Positions 21,246 to 32,900 of a DNA stretch of 64,000 bases are shown one piece after another. A program made the translations under genes and the position numbers. The notes beneath the pieces are model-generated. The model was not told where the DNA came from. It searched no databases and saw only the letters and a list, made by a program, of their open reading frames with translations. The number at the start of each line of letters is the position of its first letter. The stretch's first letter is position 1. The DNA comes from Asterias amurensis (lineage: Eukaryota; Echinodermata; Asteroidea; Forcipulatida; Asteriidae). Where the stretch lies: contig NC_092665.1 of the NCBI RefSeq assembly GCF_032118995.1, positions 15,396,012 to 15,460,011 of the forward strand, given 5' to 3'.

Positions 21246-21295
21246 TAAATCCTTGGAGAACTTCAATGAGTTCTGAATTGTCCCGGGTTTCGGCA
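21191..21295 (+). pseudogene. tRNA-Phe-like unit 19, last and most diverged
   Basis: A box TAGTTCAGTTGG, B box GGTTTAAATCC, insertion starting CCTTGG and loop TTCAAT. The 3-prime end differs (GGCAAATG) and the normal spacer is lost. This is the array edge, where homogenisation is weakest. The acceptor and anticodon stems still pair. Confidence 0.55.
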
Positions 21296-24013
21296 AATGT
21301 GTTTCCTTTTTACATTTTAATTTAATTGAAGGATGTGCTTAAACACACTCTTTTCCTCTTATACAGAAGTCCCCCCCCCCCTTCCTCAAATTCCCTTAAG
21401 AATTCTTGGGATTCCCAAAACACAATGGAGACACAATGCCACATTGTCAAGGGGTTTCGTCAATTGACTTTCACGCTCCACCATTTTGTCACAACCCTCT
21501 CCAACAGGATTTGATGGCAAGATTGAACTCTTGGTACAAAATGCATTGTCCGGCTCACTCCCTGTGGCTTCAACCATGGAGAAAAGCCTCAATGGTAAGT
21601 GACAAGTTTTGGGGGCTATATGCAATAACTTCACCCCTTCCTTCCTTCCTTCATCCATGATGAAACCAAAAGTTCAGGCCGTAGTCTTTATTGGGATTGC
21701 ACGAGCAGGTCGTAGTTTGGATGCAGCCTAACAGCGACAACAAAACTCTGATTGTGTATAAAAACTCAAAACTCTTAAGTTTCGTTTTTCATGTTCAAAA
21801 CGTTGGGGTTCAATATTGATGCAGCAGCTAAAACAACTACCTTTCTCCACAGAGATAGAGCGAGGAACAGGTCATTGCTCGATGCTTTATCTTTGAATGC
21901 CCAAGGTAATCAAAACACGGGGGTTCGAACCCCGTTGTACATGTATATGGTTGTACACTCGGTGGCATATACAACCAGAAAGGGGTCCTTACTCCCAATA
22001 AATGAGATCGCTGAAAATGGACTTACAGTTTGTAGTTAGCCAGATGTGCACCCCTTGTGCCCCTAAAAATTGCCCTCGGCTACTGCTTCGTTGTTATGTT
22101 TTATGAAAGATATTATTGGAGATTAAAGAGGGAGAGAGTTCTGCCAAGAGGTTTTAGGTACCTGTAAGGTTTATTCTTCTTGTATGCCAAATCAGTTCAA
22201 GTCAATTAGCTGGCAATCACCTTGGTTTAGTGGATTGGGGTGTAGATTGCAGTGTAGTAATTTATTTGCCAGTTTTCCCACGGTCTCTTAAACCACTAAA
22301 CCACTGAGTTGTACATCCGGACTTATAATCTTCGTCACCTTCAATTAGCGCATTATTAAGCTGATTAATGTTATGGTGGCTCAGAAGGAACATTTCAAAT
22401 TCCGGCGTTTTCTTCTTCACATTATTACACTATCAACATGATACAATCAGAGATCTCTGGTTCAATCATGGAGCTAAATATATCTCCATGGTTCAATATG
22501 GTTCAATCAAACAGCGTCAGAAACAGACTCCCGGTAAGCACAGACTCCCGGTAAGCACATTATTGGTAGTTACGAGGGCACTATTTCACAGTGAGCACAA
22601 AAACGTGATTAGATTTTCTTTGCTAAGTTCAACGTAGCAAGGTTGTAACATTTTACAAAACATACCCTGTGTGAAAAGACAGTAATATGTTACGCCACAG
22701 CTCAAACCACGGCGTTGCAATGGAATGTCTTAAAAAAAGAAAAATGCATGGAATGGTCAAATAAACAATCGTCCAGACTTCAACAGATCTACATAAATCC
22801 AATCCCTACTACCCCCCCCCCCCCTCCAAACACACACTACAATCCCACCCTTCACTCACCCAAGAATCTGCCCGAAAAAAATTAGTGACAATTTTCTAAA
22901 AACATCTGCAGAAAATGGCACCCATCCTCTTCAATTCAACCCAGCCACCCACATAGACGGTCAGAAATCCAGGGTCCAGTTTAGTACAGTCACGGAGGTC
23001 CATGATGGTGCACTCAAAAGGGGGTACCCGTCCGCGTTGCCGGCCCCCACCAACAGTTAATTGAATCGAAAGGGTGCTAAGAGCCCCTTCTCAGAACTAA
23101 TTGTGGTTTTTTTTACCACGACACCCTCTGTTTATGAGATCCTGGGTGCAGATTATAGAGACTTGATAAACTATTACATTGTACAGTTTGCCACGATCCT
23201 TAGAACCAGGAGCATAGAAATAAAAATCGTGCAAGTAGACCTACTTATGGCCTACTGTATTGATACATCCATGGTACATCCATTGAAGAATGGTCTTGGT
23301 TGGGTCATTTTGAAAGTTAGTTTCCATTTTTGTTTTGTTTAATACGGGACATCCCATCCACCACAACCGTTTGCTTGTCATGGGTTTTGCCTCCACTAAT
23401 GAAATAGTCAAGTTGATATTTTTTCTTTGACTATGCATGTTGCTGACTAATAAATTAAACTGTCACAGCGTGTCTATTTCTACATCAACTGTTATCCCAC
23501 CTCCATGGATATATTTAATAGTGAAGTGCGCATTTTTAACAGTTAAACCGTTTGAAAAGTTCTACTTCTCATGGTGAGGGTGGATTTTCTTACTCAAACA
23601 TTTTCAGAATTCCATCAGTCGTGTCTTTGAAAAAGGGTAAAAGAAGGTTTTTGTTATCGCATAATCTGTATAATGTCAAGTGCAAAGAGGGTTGTGAAGT
23701 TACACCAAGAACATCCGCCCAGGATACTGAGCCTGTCCGGCGGCATGTTCAGTCACCGATCCCCCACTCCATAAACCCCCCAAGGACAACGACCATCAAC
23801 GCTTTATATTATATTGATTATCACCTTATATACATGAATTGTTTACCCGGGGACCGTGAGAACGTTGGGACGGGGCAATTGGTATCCGGCCGCAGAGTTT
23901 CCAAAGAACGAAACTATTCAAAATTGCTCAATAAAAAAGCCACAGAAACTCAGTGCAGTGACTCTACACTGAAACCTCTAAATTAATTTACAGATACCAG
24001 TATGTAGCCGATT

Positions 24014-24103
24014 TTAAGAAACGCTAGGATTAATCCTATCTCGAGGCTCAATTTAGGACGAATAACTCGTCCTAACCATACTTAGGAAGGGTTCAATGCG
24101 TCC
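24014..24103. repeat. Short palindromic block
   Basis: AGGATTAATCCT followed by AGGACGAATAACTCGTCCTA forms two adjacent small hairpins. Possibly the end of a foldback element whose other end was not found. Confidence 0.4.
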
Positions 24104-24275
24104 ATAACGAGAAGTCCACTCGGTAAGAACTCGCTCAGCAGCACTGAAATTGATGACGAGAAGTCATCTCGACCCAGAAAGCGAAAGCCGTTGTCCCTGC
24201 CAATTTTCTACCTACATTCCGACCAGCTAGGAGCAGGACGGTTCTTTTTAGAGCTACAGTACAGGCCTGGTACTT

Positions 24276-24325
24276 TGAGAAGGCAACGAAGGCGATTGCC
24301 TTCATGCCCCCTGGTCATTACCAAA
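24276..24325 (+). repeat. Fragment of the GGCAACGAAGG dispersed repeat
   Basis: AAGGCAACGAAGGCGATTGC followed by CATGCCCCCTGGTCATTACC matches the first third of the copies at 57571 and 61555; the remainder is absent. Confidence 0.55.
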
Positions 24326-24751
24326 CCAACAGACCGGAAAGTTGTCTACCAAATTTCGAAATCTTACACTGTGGCAGCAGAGTAAATTCACAAGACAAGT
24401 TCTCAAGAACAAATCTATGCAGCAAAGTACACATAATGTGGACCACAAACTTAATGCATTCACATAAATTCTCCTGCAAAATACATAAAAACAGGTTGTT
24501 AAAAACAGGTTGTTACCATTTAAAACCTTGCAGTTTGTTTGTTGAATATTAAGGGGACATGGTTTCCAGTATAAGTGCGTGTCAGTGTTTCTTTATCGCA
24601 CTGTCTGTTATTTGTTTGTTTGGTGTAGCTGTTCGTTGGATTACACTTTCTGCTTTGCTTACAGATACAAATTGTGCTGAAGGTCGCCTGTAATCAGAAA
24701 ATGTCTTACAAGATTTGCGAAACTGGCTCAGCTGTGCTTTTTAAAAGGGCG

Positions 24752-24860
24752 CAGAGTTTTTCCCGTACATCAAAAATGCTACTGTCGTAGTGCTTTTCAA
24801 TGGGGAATTGTTGCTCTTCTAAATCGATTCTAAAAAGGGAATCCTTGAAATAAAGTCAGG
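24752..24860 (+). repeat. Dispersed repeat, CACTGTCGTAGTGCTTTTCA family, copy 1
   Basis: TTTTTCCCGTACATCAAAAA, ACTGTCGTAGTGCTTTTCAA, TGGGGAATT, then AAATCGATTCTAAAAAGGGA. The same block order is seen at 31661-31760 (in a Hes intron) and 43947-44045. The class is unknown. Confidence 0.55.
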
Positions 24861-25512
24861 ATTTTTTTGTTGAGGATGCCAACTTTACACTACAGGAAGA
24901 CAATTGCTTAGGGGCGCCGTGTAAACACGTGCAATTGCAATGCCGTGGGAATGTGGTTCGTGGTTCTTATGTGAATATCTTGACACAGGCTTATAACCTC
25001 AGCTTCAACCACGTTTTATTTGTCAATCGATCTGAGACCAGGCCGCCAGACAGGTAACCTGTTGTTCTGAGGGTGATTGTTTGTCACCTGAACAGTAAAA
25101 TGATGTCTGGTCGTGATGGTGTTAGACCAGGGAGCAAAAAGACTTCAAGTAAAAAAAAAACACAAAGGGGAAATGACAGGCTGTTCGATATCGCAGTGCC
25201 AACTTTAGACTGGTGTTCTTGTGTCTCGAACAATGGGATTTTATCATGTTTCCATACCGGCAAAAAGGGGGCCACACTGTGTTGGAATAAAAATGAGAAG
25301 AAAGGAAAGTATAATCAATGAGCGTGGGGTCGTTTGGGAATCGTAAGATTAATGTTCTTCGGGATGGTGATGTGAATGAGTGAACAGCAAGACTGAAGAA
25401 TTGTCTTTATTGACTTTAAATGGGTATTGAGTAGCTCTATTAGCGTTACGTAGAAATTGGTGGTGTGCTGTTTTAACAAGTTGCGTTCGCCATATTGTTG
25501 GGAAGTGTATTG

Positions 25513-25757
25513 TATGGTGGCCCTGAAGGGACATCGCATATCGCAAACGTGTGCGCATACGTATGCAATGTCGTGAAACAATTCGCAAATATGTGCGCAC
25601 ACGAATGCAATGTCGTGAAACAATTCGCGAATATGTGCGCACACGTATGCAATGTCGTGAAACAATTCGCAAATATGTGCGCACACGTATGCAATGTCGT
25701 GAAACAATTCGCGAATATGTGCGCACACGTATGCGATGTCCCTTCGGGGCCACCATA
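25513..25757. mobile_element. MITE-like element with 42-bp minisatellite core and 6-bp target duplication
   Basis: The ends are inverted repeats of about 28 bp: TATGGTGGCCCTGAAGGGAC on the left, and GTCCCTTCGGGGCCACCATA on the right. Identical GTATTG flanks lie outside (25507-25512 and 25758-25763), a clean 6-bp target duplication. The core is four tandem units of 42 bp (GTATGCAATGTCGTGAAACA then ATTCGC-R-AATATGTGCGCACAC), alternating A and G at R, so an 84-bp higher-order pattern is present. Since 42 is a multiple of three, several frames stay open on both strands; these are not genes. No transposase is encoded. Confidence 0.85.
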
Positions 25758-26311
25758 GTATTGAGTTAATTAGACAATACGGGGGTACATTATACAGGTG
25801 CATTTACGCAGGTGTACCGTTGAGGGCGCTGTCCGTGTCCACTTAAGTATAATGGACTGGGTTTTCCGCGAACTATGTTGTGGATTACGTCACGGTTGTT
25901 TTAGTAATACAATAACAAATTCATATTTCATTGCCCGTGCTGCCGTGTCATTCAATAACCGGACACAGTGATCAAGCAGAACCCACTTTGTCTTGTTGAC
26001 ATCCGTTCTGTGTTTATTATTTTATGCTCATCAGAATTGAAAACAAATTTTGTGGGTTATTTGTCAACAAAATTATGACGGAATGCACTGAAAACGGAAG
26101 GGGTTGGAAATGATCATAATGTTATAACCACCAGGTTGTGGATTATGTTTATGTCTCTTGTGTTTAAACGTACACTCGGGGTCTAGTTCCTTGTCTGCGG
26201 TTACCGGTTCGGGTGCAGCGTGGGCAGCAACAGCCCCTCATGGAATGTCTCCAAAAGAGCGCCATCTTGGGTTTTTTGTTTTGGGTGTTTTTTTTCTTCA
26301 AACAAGACTGA

Positions 26312-26444
26312 AGCCGTGTCCTAATTGGTGGTTTTGCCAGTGGCTATGGCTGGAAAGCCATAAAGTCCTATTCTCCAACGTTGTCATGGGTCATCCGGCT
26401 AACAGCCGTAGAGAGCCGTAGCCGCTTGATTCGCCACACGGCCT
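26312..26444. mobile_element. Decayed GGCCGTGTCCGAATT-family MITE
   Basis: Left end GCCGTGTCCTAATTGG, right end CCACACGGCCTAA, with GCTATGGCT / AGCCGTAGCC arms inside. Shares ends with the copies at 41213-41326 and 47970-48101. Confidence 0.5.
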
Positions 26445-27267
26445 AATATTATTTGGATAGCGAAACATGCTCTGAAGTTCCCTGCTTGTTTTTTAGTTTA
26501 AATTACTTACCAATGCCCACAGGAACCTTTCGCTGATAATTCCCCCACAAACGAAAATCAAACAGTTATTCCAAGATCCATCTAAAGGAATAACCTCAAC
26601 ATATCACATCGAATTCAAGCTCCATGATTTGATTAAACGCTTTTAAAAAAACAATGTCAGTATAAAAACAACCAATTATTTGTAATGGCGTCTGTGAGAA
26701 TTCGGGTTTAGCAACTTTGTCACAATATGAAATCGGTATCTATACATCATCAGGTGGCTGACAAGACACGGAGACACTCACAATTTATAAAGTAAAGACA
26801 TTTAACAGTGCACTCATTACCGGTATAATTAGGGTGCATTGGTCCCAGTATTCTGTCTGACCACTGTTGTTAAATATTAGAACAACCAATTATATGAAAT
26901 AACGTGAAATAAGTGTTCATTACCGCTTACAATTCACAAAATAAGATATGCACTCAGTCATTACCGCTAACAAATCAGGGTAAATGGTCCCTGTATTCTC
27001 TCTGACTGAAGGCACCGGAATTGTCCTTAATAATCTATTCATTATCAACTCGCAGACGACGTAAAACCGTGGGAATGTTCCCCGGGAATCGACGCGCTTT
27101 GCTACCTTTCAGACGCCGTGCTTGAAGTGCTACCGACCCGCGCGCCATCGTGTCTGCTGGGTCATCTTCACCTATGGGTTAATAGCCGTGGGGACGTTGC
27201 TTTGCGAAATCGTTACAAAGTGTTTATTTGGGGGTTTGCGGCAAACTGATTGAAAATGGTATGAACA

Positions 27268-27640
27268 GATTTGTACAAGTCCTTGCTATGTTCTTTTTTT
27301 CTGTCCATCCTGTTGTCAGCCTCATTCGAAGTCGGCAGGCTTGTTTCCATCTCTAATGTTTGGAGGAGTCGACCAAGTACCGTACCAAGCAAGATGAAAG
27401 GAGATTTGTACAAGTCCTGTCTAGGTTCTTTCCGAACTATCCATCTTGTAGCCATCCTCATGTTAAGTCGGAAGGCTGTTTTCATCTCTATGTTTAGAGG
27501 AACTCGCAAGGTGAAAAGAGCTTAGAAAATTCCTGCCTAGGTTATTCCTGAACTATCCATCCTGTGTCATCTTCATTTTGAGCTGGCAGTTTTTCTCTCA
27601 TCTCTATGTTCGGAGGAATTCAACCAAAATGAAAAGGGGG
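27268..27640 (+). repeat. Three diverged tandem units of about 120-134 bp
   Basis: Units start near 27268, 27402 and 27521. Shared blocks are GATTTGTACAAGTCCT, GGTTCTTTCCGAACTATCCA, a CATCCT-TGT-CATCTTCAT-type block, GTCGG-AGGCT-TTTTC, and CATCTCTATGTTTGGAGGAA. Open frames on both strands cross it but no protein motif is seen. Confidence 0.6.
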
Positions 27641-28930
27641 TTATTTATCATCGGTCATATAACGATGGGTTTACAATTGGGACCAACTTACGGTGTCATC
27701 GTCGCAGTGTACTGACCTTACAAATTAATTTGGCAAAGTTAATCCAGTGCACACTCAAGGCATTGTGCAAAGTTTTCCCCTCTTCTTTATATAATTACCA
27801 CTTGTGTTTTCTCTGCTGCCGTCTTGGGATCTAGGCTGGGATCTTAAGCCCTCTTTTTACCATTCTTCTTTGATCCCAGAGCAAAGCAAACCTTAATGTT
27901 TGTTTGGACAACAGAACCTAGGCTCGTCTTCTGCGATATGGGTGGGGGGGGGGGGTACAAAACAGAGAACGTGGCACTTCAACATCATCAGCACAAGCCT
28001 CCCACGAGAGAGGTTGCGCAATGCGTGGTTGCTATGGTCGTGTGGTCTGAGCATGGACCACAGTTTCCCGCGTTTTTGTGCAAAAGCGCAGGAGACAGAA
28101 TGTAGCACTGCTCTTGTAAGACATCACGCCTATCTATTCTATACTAAGCATTGATTTCAGAAAAAAATCAGGGATCTGAAGTGGTGTTCATACATCCCAT
28201 CTTGGTGATTTTGATGGATGCTCTTAAAATTGTGCAGCATGCAAAGTTTTAAAGGGAAATATTTCGTAAACAATCTCAAAGATGTCACAGCACTTTTTAG
28301 ATTCAGAATGGTCAGACACCAAATAATTTCAATCGTCTTAACGACCCACCCTGTTCTATTTATATTATAATGTACTCGTGTCATTGCACATGCCTTTATT
28401 CTGATGTGTTGACCAAGAAAACCCATGAGGACCCCATTGGAAATAAGTCAGTTATGGGGGGGGGGGATCATTCGTTAATTTTGTGCAGCATCTTCTTGTT
28501 TTCTGCGGTCGTTTATTTAGTTCAGTTGTTACCCGCTGTATATATTGTTGCCATGTTCTTGCTGTGTTTTAGCCGAATAAACTCCAAGTAAACTCCCGCG
28601 TTCAAATTGGGCAACATTTGTGAACGCCCGCAACAACCCCCAGTCCACTGCCCAATGTCAATTATGTAATCCAATATCATCCCCATCACATTGATCTTTG
28701 GATGTTATCAACATATTATCACCTCGCCCACAGGTCCCGTTCAACCCCCCCCCCCCCCCATGTCCAATCCAATCTGACTGCGTGAACTTGTTTCAAACCC
28801 ATAAACCATCAAATTTAGAATGTTCATGTTGTGGAAAACACACAAACAACAGGTTAACAAAAACAACTAAAAGGCATCTTAAACAAATACACACTTAAAC
28901 CAACTTGTTTTCATTTCAAAGCAAACTTGT

Positions 28931-29993
28931 TTCACTTTATTTATTTTGTCATCCAAAAAATATAATTCCTTAGAATTCGTACACAAAATTTAAGAACAAA
29001 TCTTAGGCACATCCGGTGAAAACCATCAAAGGCTGAATACTTTGGTTACGTCATGATCATTCGGTAAAAAAATAATCAATAAGAAAATCTCACAATTAAG
29101 TCTTGCGGTTGGCATGGAAACCTGGAAGCACAAACACTTATAAAAACTCTAAAAATATTTTGTACAAAATTTACTTTATGTAAAACGTTACGTTGCATAG
29201 CTGTAAACTTGTCTGAAGAAAGGCTTTCCTTGGAAAAAAATAAATTAGTTTTGTATATTTACAGATGACAGAAAACCAATCTCTATTAGACTTGCAGTTG
29301 TGCCGATTAGATTCTTCTTCAAGACTCTCCCTCCCGCTCCAGCCATCTTGAAACATTTTCCACTTTTCACAAAACGGACGAGGTCAAACAGAAAAGTCTG
29401 GCGCTCGATTTGTTTTGGAAGCAGCGTTATAAAAAACTATCATGAATACAAGGAACAAGATGGCTGCAGTGAAAAGGTCGACTCGGAATTGTTTTTCCAA
29501 ATTAAAAAGCATAGCACAAGTTTAACACAAAATCAAGCTCGTTTAAAAATTAAACATTTCACATAGATGCTGTGAGCAAACAAAGCCAAATCCAAATCAA
29601 AACTTACGACAATGTATCAAAATTATCTGTGAAATTAAACCTTTCCTGCGAAAAACTAGATTTTTTAAGTGGAATTTGTGAATACACTTAGCAAGCTGTT
29701 CAACATGTTGACTTTCAAATTTAGGAATGTACGACAAAGCAGTGTGAACAGTGAATACTCTACACTCAACCTGAATTAGAAATTTGGAATGCTAGTTATT
29801 ATGTTTTGTGTCTGTTTCGCACTTCAACGGGAATGATTTTTATTTACTTTTTACAAGCACAAACTTTTAGCAACAAGGAAAACAAAGGCGGGATAATCTA
29901 AAAATTCAAAATTGCAACACAAAGTTTTTCACATCACACTTCCACGTAAGCGTATAAATAATGTCTTCGACAAAATGTTCACTTGGTTGTTTT
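28931..29993 (-). other. Putative 3-prime UTR of the Hes gene
   Basis: AT-rich sequence directly after the stop codon. On the minus strand AATAAATAAAG at 28935-28945 is a plausible poly(A) signal; an earlier AATAAA lies near 29837. A Pumilio-type TGTAAATA element is present at 29256-29263 (minus). The extent is inferred; cDNA would be needed to fix it. Confidence 0.4.
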
Positions 29994-32900
29994 TTACCAC
30001 GGCCTCCACATTGAGTCGTGTTCAGAAACTTGGTGAGCTGGGATGTTAGCGTTGAGAGCTCTCAGAACGGTTTTCCGTGGGATTTGGTGATGTACGAGGG
30101 GTTGTGGGTGACCGTTCTCTGTGATGGGTGCGTGAGGGGGCTGGTATACGGTATGTGCGGGGAGGGTGACGAGGGTAGGAGCTTGAACCATCATCGGGGC
30201 GAGATTACCGGCTACTGGACTGCTTGCACTACCCCTTGCATCCCCGTGGTGGGTGACTGGGGAAGGGGCTGGTGATAAAACGGCAGAGTTCACTGGGGCT
30301 GTTACATAACACGTTTGGGGAGAGTCTCTGATGATGGTTGGCTGGTAGGTTGTTGTCTGAGCGTTCATCAGTGTGGGAGAGTTCATGGAGGAATTGGGGC
30401 TAGACATTGGTGATGGGGTGGAGCTATCACTGTGTGAGGAAGCTGGAGGCGAGAGTAGAGGGGTGCTCTGAGCGTAGACGGGGATGAAATGGCTGGGTAG
30501 CTGACCGCCAGGGAGGGCCTGAGAGGGGAGCACCACGGTGATCTCACCGGAGGGAAGGGTGCCTGGGACACCGATTGGAATGCCGGAGATCACACGAGCA
30601 ATGTTACTACTTTCCACTTTGAAACCACCCTGGAAGTTGGTGGGCTGGTAGGGGGCACTCACAGCTACAGTAGGTAGGGTCTGTGCGGATGATGCAGGAG
30701 GAACAGCAACCTGGAGTTGTGCTGGGTTCTGCTGCAGTTTGGGCTGCTGCTGGGCGGACTGTGTCACTGCTGCAGCAATAGCAGCTGGGACATTCTGTGG
30801 AGCAGTTTGTGATTGGGCGTAGGTGACTTGCTGCTGTTGAGGAGGAGACTGTGCCTGCTGTGGTTGTTGTTGTTGTTGCTGCTGCTGCTTAGCTGGGGTA
30901 CCCTGTGGACTGCAGCAGTTAGCGAGATGACCTATCAGGTTGGTCTGTACTTCGACGTTAGGGGTCTCTGATCCGTTGTTTAGGAATCTTGAGACTTCGC
31001 TGATACATTCACTGTAGCCGAGACGGTAGCGATTCAACAGGTTGGGATCATTGGTCATGGCAGCTGAAATGACAAAGAAGAATACGAATAAATATTTTGC
31101 AAATGATCAATTTAAATTCACCTTTATAAAAAAAATTGCTTCTGAATTTTTTGTTTTCTACTTTTTTCTGCAAGTCACTAGATACGCAAGGCCTAAAGGC
31201 CACTTAAAAAATGGAGTATTTGGTGTAGTTACATCTGTGTTTAGCCATTGAGAAAGACTCTGCTCTGTTTGAAACAACAGGCCACTACCTTTTTCTTTTA
31301 CAACTGTTCAAGGTGTTTTTTTCTTCTCTCTTTTGAAAATTTCAGTTTGGATCGAGTTCTCACCTGACATATGCTGCCTCTGCATGTTGCGAAGATACTT
31401 GACAGTCATCTCTAAGATGTCAGCTTTTTCTAACTTGGAATGGCGGGAACTCTGCAAGTAAAAAGAGAAACAAAGAACGGTAAGTAAACTGTGTGCTTTT
31501 CATTGAACAAACACGGGTCGATAGGACGTGCACACATCGATTTTTTTGAAAAGCGCGCCCACGAGCGGTGCGTGCGTAACACCTGGTCCCGTGGGTTGAG
31601 TGGTGGGAGATTAACTGGAGTACAGGTGCGTTGTGAGGTGCTGCATATCACTGAGCAATCTGCAATTTTTTTTCCCGTATATCAAAATTGCCACTGTCGT
31701 AGTTCTTTTCACTGGGGAATTCGTGTTTCTTAAAACAAAAAAACAGAATCAGGGATACGTTTGAGGATCGCAATTTCGATTAAAAAAAAAAAACAATTAT
31801 CGGTTAAGGGCTGGATCACTCAAAATGGTAAATATAACAGGTGAGAATCTATCATAAATGGTTGATGTAAAATCGGATACATATAGATCTTTACGTGAGC
31901 CTTAAAGGCAGTCCTAGAATTTTCTTGCGGGTGTCAGTTTACAACCCAAAGTTGTCATCAAGTCAAAGCCATTTTATTTTGGCGGTCAAATTATTAATCA
32001 GACAAAACGGTTAAGTCATGATCGCAACAGTGTTTACACTTGAAGGGGGTCACGTGTGTTGGCTGTTGTTTGGCTATTATAACGACATGTGCAAATATAC
32101 ACAGAGAAACGACGGAGGTGGGTTAGGAGTCGCGCACGCGTAGTGGAGGAAGTTTGGGGTGACGTCTTGCGAGACGGTTCAACAATGGATTGGGCGCGAA
32201 ACTTTGAGATGGTGGAAAAGGTTTGGCAAGAGATGCATGGATTGTGGGGTTCACAAAATCATTAAGAAAATATACTTTTAGAACGTAATTTCTTGAATGG
32301 TGTACCTGCCCTAGTTCAAATTACATCTTATTCTTTCTCGAGATGAATCTTCCAAATTGACAATCTTATCTTTCTAAATTAGCTTTGGAAGTTTAAGAAG
32401 TTTAGAAAATTCAAATGGATAGCTCAGTTTATCATTGAAGACAACTGTAAGAATTGAATTCATTTACAAGCACATTTAGTTTTTTCAACAAAAATATTTC
32501 AAACATTTGATCTCGATATACAGAATGTTCAGCAAATTAAAAATTTCAGAACAAACTTTAAAAAATAGTTGCTGATAAAAGAAATTGATGAGAAAGAAAC
32601 TTACATCTTTGTTGGTAGCTTCCAGAATCAACGTCTTAAGTTGGCCAAGACTGTCATTGATGCGAGCTCGTCTTCTCTTTTCCATCAGAGGTTTGGAGGA
32701 CTGAAATTAAAGAAGAGGAATAATAATTAGAATGAATAGATTGCCTGGATTGACATGATTGATAATTCCGATAATCGGGACCGCAGAAAATAATGAATTG
32801 TGAAAAAACACTAATTAAACGAGTAATGTATAATTGCAGGCGTTGCAATGCGTATCAGTAGCATGCAATACCGATAACAAGTGGCAATACAATTTAAATG

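Larger units (their letters stand above)
17809..21295 (+). repeat. Tandem array of 19 tRNA-Phe-like units, about 188-bp period
   Basis: Nineteen head-to-tail units on the plus strand, each with a 105-nt tRNA-like body and about 80 bp of AT-rich spacer. Starts are 186-189 bp apart except for one 180 and one 197. Bodies are more uniform than spacers. Spacers show nested duplication: units 4-6 and 7-9 repeat the same three spacer types 565 bp apart, and units 11-12 and 13-14 repeat two types 376 bp apart. This is the signature of unequal exchange. Nearly every body is followed within about 6 nt by four or more T residues, as expected for Pol III termination. Units 9, 11, 16, 18 and 19 carry damage. 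Confidence 0.95.
21296..25512. other. Gene-poor DNA after the tRNA array
   Basis: No supported gene. Notable pieces are a C9-10 tract near 21370, a C13-14 run near 22811, a tandem CAGACTCCCGGTAAGCA duplication near 22527, a palindromic block at 24014-24103 and two dispersed-repeat fragments. The longest open frame, 23552-23986 (144 codons), has no recognisable motif. Confidence 0.4.
25764..28930. other. Gene-poor DNA downstream of the Hes gene
   Basis: Apart from a decayed element at 26312-26444 and the three-unit repeat at 27268-27640, no gene or RNA is supported. Homopolymer G or C runs occur near 27944, 28457 and 28747. Confidence 0.4.

Noticed and set aside
17809..21295. Canonical anticodon intron as explanation for the 105-nt length
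   Set aside because: The anticodon arm is uninterrupted (TCAGA-CTGAAGA-TCTGA); the extra 32 nt are between T-loop positions.
23552..23986. 144-codon open frame on the plus strand
   Set aside because: No recognisable domain, no splice or promoter context, composition like the surrounding DNA.
25513..25757. CRISPR-like repeat array
   Set aside because: The units are contiguous with no unique spacers, are framed by transposon ends, and the genome is animal.
25315..25803. Apparent repeat protein of up to 162 codons
   Set aside because: Explained by the 42-bp minisatellite inside a MITE.
30018..30275. Plus-strand frame opposite the Hes last exon
   Set aside because: Antisense shadow of the Hes coding sequence.
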